Shown here piece by piece: positions 1-5,298 of a stretch of 6,251 bases of DNA. Source of the stretch: Candidatus Poseidoniaceae archaeon (GTDB lineage Archaea; Thermoplasmatota; Poseidoniia; Poseidoniales; Poseidoniaceae); assembly GCA_013330765.1 (NCBI GenBank), contig DUHU01000168.1:1-6251 (forward strand), written 5' to 3'. Position 1 is the first letter of the stretch. Each line of letters opens with the position of its first letter. The position numbers and the translations under genes were made by a program. A model generated the notes under the pieces. The model was not told where the DNA came from. It saw only the letters and a list, made by a program, of their open reading frames with translations, and searched no databases.

Positions 1-1415
1 TGAACGGTGTCCGGCAAACGCTCTGCCGTACGGTTTGAGTTCGAATGGACCGTCCGGTAGGCGAAATTGATCACGTCACCTCGCTCTGCAAAAAGAGCCC
101 CGTTGGCGTAGGAACCGTACGGCGGGGAAGTGTCCGTTGCCGCTTCCAAGCGGAGATCAATCGAGGCATTGGTCCACCACGTCAACGCGCTGATCCGACC
201 GAAACCAAGGCCGAGGTTTTGGCCTTCGTCCTGTACGAAAAGGGCAGGGACATGGCCCTTACCGGCGTACATCGAAGCCACGTCCCACCGCAAGCGGAAG
301 GTGATGTCCAGCCGCCATGCGGCTCCGCCGAGGTGCTGAACGTTGACCTCCGGTGCGCCGAGGAAGCACGCCACATCCGGTCGAGTTTCTTGTGTCCTTG
401 GAACATAGGTAATCCGGCATGCGTCGTCGTCCTGACCCAAAAGCGCCACTTCGATGGCGTCGAGCGTGGTCAATCCGTTGGCATCGACGACCTCGGCCGA
501 GAAGGTGTGGAGGTGTCCGGGATACAACCGGCCTTGATCTGCGTCGAGTTGCAAACTCGACGTGGGGACCGACGTGGGTCGACGTGCTTCCAATCGGAGT
601 TCGGCCGCGAACGGCCCGTCAAACTCGCCACCTCCCGGAAGCGGATATCCGGCCACATCGTAGGCCTCGACCACGAAACGGGCGATGCCAAGGTCGGCTC
701 CGGTGGGGACGATGTCCGAGGCTTGAATCAGCGGTAAATCGAGGGATTGGTTCGTCCGGCCTTCGGCCAAAGGTACGACCATTCGGATCCATTCGTCCGT
801 TTCGCTGACGCCGTTGTCGTTGGCGTCGTCCCGCGATTGCAACCACGACCACACGTAGGCAGGCCCGTCCAAGCCTTGGTCGTCCCTGAGGTTCAACACC
901 AAGGCGACGTTGGCATCGGAAGGAAGCACATGGCCATCCGCAGGCTGCCTCCCGCCGGGGTCAAGAACGTCCAATCCAACAAATTCGGGCATGACGTCGT
1001 CATAGATGACGTCGACCACTGGGGAAGTGCCGCGCTGTTCGCTGGTGGTCGAAGCCGCATCGTATGGTCCAAACCTGGTGATGCGTGCTTCCACCGTCAG
1101 GTGAGCCCCGCTTGGCAGGATGCCTGTCTCTGGCATCGACACGGTGCCGTTGAACCAACCGCCGTCCTGCACGGCCACCAGAACGCTGTCCATCCATGTG
1201 CCATTTCGTAATTCAAGGCTGACGGCCGCTTCACCGGCCCTGGGATGCACGCCCGCCACCCCTTCGACCCGGAGTTGACCCTGGACCTCCATGGTGCGGT
1301 TTGCGCCCACCTCAAAGGGCCAGAGGGGTTTGGTCCAGTCGTGCAAAGCGCGGCCTCGGTCGTCGAAGACTTCCAAAGAAATCACCTCGAGATCGTTTTC
1401 CACGTCGTTCCCCTG
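1..1415 (-). other. Ig-like/beta-sandwich segments of the surface protein (residues ~1259-1729, continuing off the edge)
   Basis: The region reads as successive Ig-like or cadherin-like beta-sandwiches. Cues are long alternating strands (EVQGQLRVEG, 1301-1310; NVALVLNLRDDQGL, 1427-1440; FSAEVVDANGLTTLDAIEVALL, about 1563-1584) and an inter-domain type turn YDDVMPEFVG (1396-1405). The two 'strand-D-x-x-GL' elements (DDQGLDG at 1436 and DANGLTT at 1569) look equivalent and suggest a repeated module about 130 residues long. An EF-hand-like loop lies at 1455-1466. Cysteines 1591 and 1608 could form a disulfide loop. Sequons: N1297, N1329, N1347, N1480, N1674, N1719. Confidence 0.5.
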
Positions 1416-4400
1416 AACGTCCATGGCTTGGACCGCAGGTCCTGTGGTGAGTCCTTCCACGTCCGTTGCGGCCGTCCACCAGTGGAGATGAGCCACGTCG
1501 TCGAAGGACCACGAAGAGGTGAGCGTCCACGCGACGCGACATGATCGCGCATCGCAGGCGGCGGTGCTGGTGTCTTGGAGCGCCGCCAACCCTGCTCCGG
1601 ACGGTTGCCTGAACCGCGCAAGGCCTTCGCTCAAACGGTCCACTGTGACCTCACCTAGGGGCATGGCCGGGGAAGGCCCGAACGCGAGGGTGACCGATTC
1701 GATGAGGGGGACGGCGGCGAAGGGGTCCCTTGGGTCGGTGCGTTCATGTTCGGTGATCACGGTGACGTTGGTGCCGGGCGTCCATGTCCGTGTTGGAACC
1801 TGCACGAAATCATCGTGCAAGGTGACCCTGGAAGAAAGGTCGAGGGTCACGTCGACGGCTCCATGCTGTGTGACCACCCACGCTTCGAGACGGTGTTGAA
1901 GGTCGGTGTTTCCTTCGCGGCGGTCGTGCAGGGCTGCATCCACGACCGCGAGGTCCAAGGACAAGCGTCGTTCGCCAACGGAACTCAAGGCTGCGAACGC
2001 ATGGGTCAACAACGTCGCTGACGACCATGCCCGCAATGTGGTGCTGCAACGTTGCCCGTAGGCAGAGGGAGCGTCAACATGACGCTGGCAGGAGGCGGTG
2101 CCCGTGAGGTGCAGATGACCGGCCACGTCGGTGACGTGCGTGGAGGTGCTGACGCTGGACGGGTGCGACACGTGGATGCCTTCTGCTCCGAGGTCCAACA
2201 CCAAGTGATAGGGCACCGATGACGACGTGCTGGTGGGTCGGCCTTCCGTCCACCAGACGAGTTCAACGCTCTGGTTGGCCGAAGAAGCAGGATCTGGACC
2301 GGTGCCGTTGTTTTCCCACAGAAGCGCCCCGTCGCTGACGTTGAGCATCATGGCCAACGCATCGGCCGAACCAAGCACGTCACCAAGCCCCAAGGAAGCC
2401 ATCGAAAACACCTCATGCACCTGTGCATCCAATCCGACCTTCACGCCGGTGGCCGAATGAAGGCATGCCACCTCGCTGCGAGCCTCGCTCAAGCTTGCAC
2501 CGGCAGGCAACTGCACGCTGAGGGGGGACGTGAGGCGGTGGGTGGGCCACGCGACGTTGAACGTTTCAACGCCCGAGGCATTCCCGACGGAGGTGATCGA
2601 TGCGCCTGGGGCGACCAAAAGAGCGCCCTGACCGATCACGTGGACCGTGGTACGGTCGTGCGGGCAGGTCGGGGACGCCGGGAAAGGCAAGAAGGCGTTC
2701 AGGTGCCCAACGTTCTGTAAAGCGCCGTCTTGGCGAACCAGGAGACCGTTTGGTAGCACATTTCGGACGTGCCCGGCATCGAGGTGAGCGACGGTGCCCA
2801 AGGTCAAGCGGTCAAGGATCGGTGTGGCCAAGGCGGAGGTGGAGGACATGTTCACCCGCAGGCGGAGCACGGGCACGTCGCTCGTGGAGAGACCGACATG
2901 GGTAGGGAAGGTTAGACCGGTCCAGCCGGCCACTTCTGAGCCGTTTTGGTGAAGCAAATCAACGGTGAGGTTCGTCCCCGGAGGAAGCCTGGCATGCCCA
3001 TCAAGCAGGCCCCACATGGGCCGGCTTGGAGCGCTGAAAGCCGGAGACGTCCACGTGCCTTCGTCCAAGAAGACATCGATTTCCACACCCGCATCGTCGA
3101 TGTACCAACCGTCTTTCTCCACCCACGTGTCAGAGAAGAAGACGTATCGGAAACGGACGTCTTGACCGGACAGGTTGCTGACGTCGATGGTTTCCGCGTC
3201 GAAACTCTGGGACCTTGACGGGCAACCGCCGCTGTGGATGGATCCATCATAGATGCCCTCGCCGTAGAATGGCGAATACGGATTCATGCTGGAGAGGGTG
3301 TGATGCGTGTGGCTGTGATAGGGTGGGAACCACCACGTTGCCCCGTCGTCCACTGAAATCTGCACGGCTCCTCCGTCCCAATCTGTTTCCGTGCACACCC
3401 AAGAACGGAACGCCAAGCGAGCGCTGCTGTTGTCGGGCAGGCTGTAGGTCGGTGAGGTGAGGTAAGCCAGACTCTCAGGGGCATAGTCGCCGCTCAGTAC
3501 AATCCCTGCGCCACGGTTGCCCGAAGTCCACGCGTTTGGGCCCGAGGTCGTGGTGTTTGGAAGGACGCCAACGTCCCAGCCTTGACCGCGCTCAAGAGCG
3601 ATGGACCACCCGCGTGGCACCATCCGCCCGGATTCAAACGAGGCGTTCCACCACGTTGGTCCGTTTGCACCAAGGGCCCGGGTCCAAACCCACTCGTTCG
3701 TGTCGTTGGTTTGGCTGAGGTTGACGCCATGACCAAGCACTGGAGCGGAGGAGAAGTTGTTCAGCATCCGGACCGTGGTGTTTCCTGCGCCACCATAGGT
3801 GATGGCACGAAGGTCGTCGATGGCCATGCCTTCCCAACCGTCCACGCCGGCGTTTCCGTAGCCGATGTTGGCGTCGGTCATGACGCGGAACGCGAGTTGG
3901 GCGGAGGTGGCGTTGGACGACGTGAACACCGTCGGTGGGAGGCTGTAACCCACTTCGACCCAACCTCCGGATTCTTGAGTGATCCACCCCCCTTGCCACA
4001 ACATGCCGTTCCCCGGCAGCCCAGGTGCTTGTGAGAGCAGGGTCCACGAGGTCCCGTTGTCCAGACTCAGGAGGGTGGTCATGCTGTCTTGCCAGCCGCC
4101 CTCCATGTCCCAGTTGGCCCGAAACACGAGTTCGGTCGGCGAAGAAAGTCCCGACAAATCCGTGTCCATGATGACCCAACCGTCGGCATCAGGAGCGTAC
4201 GCGCCGGAGAGGTTCCCGTGGAACCACACCCCACCAGGATCGCCTTCGTTGTGAACGGTGACGTCGTCGAGGAGCCAACCTTCCCGGGCGGTTGTTTCGT
4301 TGGTCGTCGCGTAGCAAAAACGGATTTGGTACCACGGTTCAGAGGACCCGAGGCGCCCGTCAAGGGGCAGTTCGTGCAGCGACCATCCTTGTCCGTCATC

Positions 4401-5189
4401 ACCGACCCATGCCGAAGTCAGGCCCGTTGGGTCGGGCTCCAAGCCATGATCAAAACTGCCGTTCATGACGTCCGGATAACCACCTGCTGGGGTGAGGGTG
4501 GTCCAAGCGGGGGATGCAGCACTGCGCCATTCGACCCAGCGGGCATCCTGTGGACCAAGGTCTGCCGAAGAACGGAAACTGACGGTCATGTTGCGGACAA
4601 CGCGAGGACCGTCCACCTGCGGTGCGACAAAACATCCCGCCATCTTGGAGGTCAGCGTGGCGTTGAAACCACCCAAGAGAAGGGCGCGGTGTCCTTCGTA
4701 AGCGCTCGTAGGGAAGGATGCGTTGAGCGATGTTGAACTCAGGTTGACGGTCGACCATGAGCGGTCGGCACTTCCCACGGCCAGCCAGCCGTTTGGAGTC
4801 AGGACAGGATCTTCGAAATCCTCAACGTCGTTGTTGGATTCCGGGGACGCCAAGGTCAACCGACCGCCGCGCAGCAAGCCCTCAGTACGGTCGTGCAAAC
4901 CGACCGAGAAGCCCGTTCGCAGGTCATGAGCGAATTGTGTACCGTTGGTGCCGTCCGCGGTCCACACGGTGCCCAAGGTCAGACCGGCGTCCACCACGGT
5001 GTGGTTGGCCGGTACGGCCACCGAGGTGACGTTGGACGAGGTGATGCCGCCGCCGCCGCCCAAAGGCGTCACGGTGGCCGTGGGGCTGCTCACCTCACGA
5101 AGAGGACCTAAACCGGCGTGAACGGCCGGAACGAAGAGCGGCAGCAAGAGCACCAAGAGCATCCCAAGGGATGCACGGCGACGTTGCAT
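1..5189 (-). CDS. Giant secreted multidomain surface protein, C-terminus beyond the window (partial)
   Basis: The frame runs 1729 codons with no stop from an ATG at 5189 to the window edge. The start is supported by a GGAGG five bases upstream and by the signal peptide directly after it. An in-frame ATG at 5201 overlaps that GGAGG and is less likely; the upstream in-frame stop is at 5283-5285. Domains seen in order: signal peptide (1-25), beta-rich head (26-120), three MAM-like modules (about 124-315, 322-465, 517-706), a beta-sandwich (706-803), an unassigned region (804-1258) and Ig-like segments (1259-1729). There are about 34 N-X-S/T sequons and 12 cysteines. It should be exported, folded outside the cell, probably glycosylated, and act in adhesion or in binding glycans or polymers. 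I see no catalytic protease or glycosidase motif in the visible part, but the missing C-terminus could hold one, or a membrane anchor. The secreted multidomain nature is secure; the exact function is unknown. Confidence 0.93.
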   Translation of the reverse strand, partial: MQRRRASLGMLLVLLLPLFVPAVHAGLGPLREVSSPTATVTPLGGGGGITSSNVTSVAVPANHTVVDAGLTLGTVWTADGTNGTQFAHDLRTGFSVGLHDRTEGLLRGGRLTLASPESNNDVEDFEDPVLTPNGWLAVGSADRSWSTVNLSSTSLNASFPTSAYEGHRALLLGGFNATLTSKMAGCFVAPQVDGPRVVRNMTVSFRSSADLGPQDARWVEWRSAASPAWTTLTPAGGYPDVMNGSFDHGLEPDPTGLTSAWVGDDGQGWSLHELPLDGRLGSSEPWYQIRFCYATTNETTAREGWLLDDVTVHNEGDPGGVWFHGNLSGAYAPDADGWVIMDTDLSGLSSPTELVFRANWDMEGGWQDSMTTLLSLDNGTSWTLLSQAPGLPGNGMLWQGGWITQESGGWVEVGYSLPPTVFTSSNATSAQLAFRVMTDANIGYGNAGVDGWEGMAIDDLRAITYGGAGNTTVRMLNNFSSAPVLGHGVNLSQTNDTNEWVWTRALGANGPTWWNASFESGRMVPRGWSIALERGQGWDVGVLPNTTTSGPNAWTSGNRGAGIVLSGDYAPESLAYLTSPTYSLPDNSSARLAFRSWVCTETDWDGGAVQISVDDGATWWFPPYHSHTHHTLSSMNPYSPFYGEGIYDGSIHSGGCPSRSQSFDAETIDVSNLSGQDVRFRYVFFSDTWVEKDGWYIDDAGVEIDVFLDEGTWTSPAFSAPSRPMWGLLDGHARLPPGTNLTVDLLHQNGSEVAGWTGLTFPTHVGLSTSDVPVLRLRVNMSSTSALATPILDRLTLGTVAHLDAGHVRNVLPNGLLVRQDGALQNVGHLNAFLPFPASPTCPHDRTTVHVIGQGALLVAPGASITSVGNASGVETFNVAWPTHRLTSPLSVQLPAGASLSEARSEVACLHSATGVKVGLDAQVHEVFSMASLGLGDVLGSADALAMMLNVSDGALLWENNGTGPDPASSANQSVELVWWTEGRPTSTSSSVPYHLVLDLGAEGIHVSHPSSVSTSTHVTDVAGHLHLTGTASCQRHVDAPSAYGQRCSTTLRAWSSATLLTHAFAALSSVGERRLSLDLAVVDAALHDRREGNTDLQHRLEAWVVTQHGAVDVTLDLSSRVTLHDDFVQVPTRTWTPGTNVTVITEHERTDPRDPFAAVPLIESVTLAFGPSPAMPLGEVTVDRLSEGLARFRQPSGAGLAALQDTSTAACDARSCRVAWTLTSSWSFDDVAHLHWWTAATDVEGLTTGPAVQAMDVQGNDVENDLEVISLEVFDDRGRALHDWTKPLWPFEVGANRTMEVQGQLRVEGVAGVHPRAGEAAVSLELRNGTWMDSVLVAVQDGGWFNGTVSMPETGILPSGAHLTVEARITRFGPYDAASTTSEQRGTSPVVDVIYDDVMPEFVGLDVLDPGGRQPADGHVLPSDANVALVLNLRDDQGLDGPAYVWSWLQSRDDANDNGVSETDEWIRMVVPLAEGRTNQSLDLPLIQASDIVPTGADLGIARFVVEAYDVAGYPLPGGGEFDGPFAAELRLEARRPTSVPTSSLQLDADQGRLYPGHLHTFSAEVVDANGLTTLDAIEVALLGQDDDACRITYVPRTQETRPDVACFLGAPEVNVQHLGGAAWRLDITFRLRWDVASMYAGKGHVPALFVQDEGQNLGLGFGRISALTWWTNASIDLRLEAATDTSPPYGSYANGALFAERGDVINFAYRTVHSNSNRTAERLPDTV
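792..827 (-). other. EF-hand-like calcium-binding loop (residues 1455-1466)
   Basis: The twelve residues starting at D1455 read DANDNGVSETDE. They put Asp at position 1, Asn at 3, Asn at 5, Gly at 6, Glu at 9 and Glu at 12, which is the ligand pattern of an EF-hand or dockerin-type loop. Position 8 is Ser rather than the usual hydrophobic residue, and there is no clear flanking helix pair. This fits a calcium-stabilised loop inserted in an extracellular beta-sandwich rather than a true paired EF-hand. Confidence 0.6.
1416..2780 (-). other. Central region of the surface protein, no family recognised (residues ~804-1258)
   Basis: This part has many short hydrophobic/polar alternations and Ser/Thr-rich turns, which suggests beta structure, but no motif I can name. 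Three cysteine pairs sit here: 842/909, 1034/1048 and 1212/1217. Sequons become sparse (N870, N950, N961, N972, N1141). A helical-looking, Ala/Leu-rich stretch at about 1051-1090 ends in a charged RREGNTD segment, different in character from the rest. One strand, TWTPGTNVTV (1135-1144), resembles the PPGTNLTV strand of the preceding sandwich. Confidence 0.45.
2781..3074 (-). other. Trailing beta-sandwich (residues ~706-803)
   Basis: The order of strands is typical of small beta-sandwiches that follow repeat modules in secreted proteins: GTWTSPAF (711-718), a tryptophan strand near W726, PPGTNLTV (736-743), GWTGLTF (755-761), VLRLRVNMSS (774-783), then TPILDRLTLG (789-798). The pattern 'W.SP.F ... 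PPGT.L.V ... LRLRV ... TPILD..T' is recognisable, but I cannot give it a family name with certainty. The end, LTLGTV (795-800), repeats a hexapeptide found at residues 70-75 before the three modules. Confidence 0.5.
3072..3641 (-). other. MAM-like/jelly-roll module C (residues ~517-706)
   Basis: This is the most complete copy. It opens SFESG...PRGW (517-528), has strand RLAFRSW (591-597), then a canonical Asp-box SVDDGATW (612-619, S-x-D-x-G-x-T-W). It continues with LSGQDVRFRYVF (674-684, after N672), and closes DGWYIDDAGVEI (693-704). Cysteines 599 and 656 are its only two. A histidine cluster HSHTHH (625-630) lies just after the Asp-box, on what is probably an exposed loop. Repeats like this occur C-terminal to catalytic domains in immune-inhibitor-A-type metallopeptidases and in adhesins; no catalytic domain is visible here. 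Confidence 0.7.
3795..4226 (-). other. MAM-like/jelly-roll module B (residues ~322-465)
   Basis: This shorter copy keeps the core of the fold: a strand ELVFRANW (353-360), an Asp-box SLDNGTSW (375-382), a second strand QLAFRV (431-436), and the closing DGWEGMAIDDL (450-460). It lacks the FE...P.GW opening of modules A and C, and it has no cysteine. The 70-residue distance from the Asp-box Trp to the closing GW Trp is close to the 76 in the other two. It may be a compact or N-terminally reduced duplicate. Confidence 0.62.
4245..4820 (-). other. MAM-like/jelly-roll module A (residues ~124-315)
   Basis: The module opens with DFEDP...PNGW (124-135), the F-E-x(n)-P-x-G-W opening seen in cleaved-adhesin/choice-of-anchor-J and MAM-like beta-sandwiches. 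It closes with EGWLLDDVTV (303-312), the matching terminal strand. The central site where the sister modules have an Asp-box reads SAASPAW (223-229) and has lost the Asp and Gly. Cysteines 186 and 292 are the only two in the module and could pair. Six or seven sequons fall inside it (N149, N156, N176, N200, N243, N297). The family assignment rests on motif pattern alone. Confidence 0.65.
5115..5189 (-). other. Sec signal peptide of the surface protein (residues 1-25)
   Basis: The N-terminus has a positively charged start (QRRR, residues 2-5), then a hydrophobic core of Leu, Val, Phe and Pro from about residue 8 to 23. It ends in A-V-H-A (22-25), which fits the small-x-small rule for signal peptidase I, with cleavage before Gly26. 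There is no twin-arginine motif followed by FLK, and no cysteine at the cleavage site, so Sec export with type I cleavage fits better than Tat or lipoprotein processing. Confidence 0.85.
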
Positions 5190-5298
5190 GACGGCCTCCA
5201 TCCCTTGAACCACAGGTGGGGATGGACTTGAACGCTCGTTCTGCGTGTGAGACACCGCGATTGAAGGTTTCAAGTGGTCTCGTCACGACGAGCACGTG
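5190..5298. promoter_or_regulatory. Divergent intergenic region between surface-protein and GINS51 genes
   Basis: These 109 bases separate two genes transcribed away from each other, so promoters for both must lie here or overlap the gene starts. I see no convincing TATA box. The least GC-rich patch is 5260-5274, which contains an inverted repeat TTGAA-GGT-TTCAA (5261-5273). It lies about 25-38 bases upstream of the GINS51 ATG, a reasonable position for a core promoter of a leaderless transcript. CTTGAAC occurs at 5204-5210 and again at 5227-5233. No SD-like sequence precedes the ATG at 5299. Confidence 0.45.
5195..5199 (-). promoter_or_regulatory. Shine-Dalgarno site for the surface protein gene
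   Basis: On the minus strand GGAGG is followed by five bases and then the ATG at 5189. This is a strong match to the anti-SD core at a normal distance, and it decides between this ATG and the in-frame ATG at 5201. It also implies a transcript with a 5' leader. Confidence 0.75.

Noticed and set aside
45..737. A 230-codon open frame on the plus strand
   Set aside because: It lies antisense to the continuous minus-strand gene, its protein has no signal peptide, domain or motif, and its composition (Arg, Gly and Val rich) is typical of a shadow frame in GC-rich DNA.
3634..4179. A 181-codon open frame on the minus strand
   Set aside because: It is in another frame of the same strand as the giant gene and its Arg/His-rich product has no domain pattern, while the main frame shows modules B and C here.
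4089..4736. A 215-codon open frame on the plus strand
   Set aside because: It is antisense to modules A and B, whose reading frame has clear module motifs; no RBS or recognisable protein features.
5046..5060. Five GCC repeats (Gly44-Gly48) as a possible phase-variable tract
   Set aside because: The unit is three bases and in frame, so slippage would change only the number of glycines; five units is too short to be convincing.
5293..5298. CACGTG palindrome directly before the GINS51 start
   Set aside because: A six-base palindrome is expected by chance in GC-rich DNA, and no second copy or known archaeal regulator supports it.
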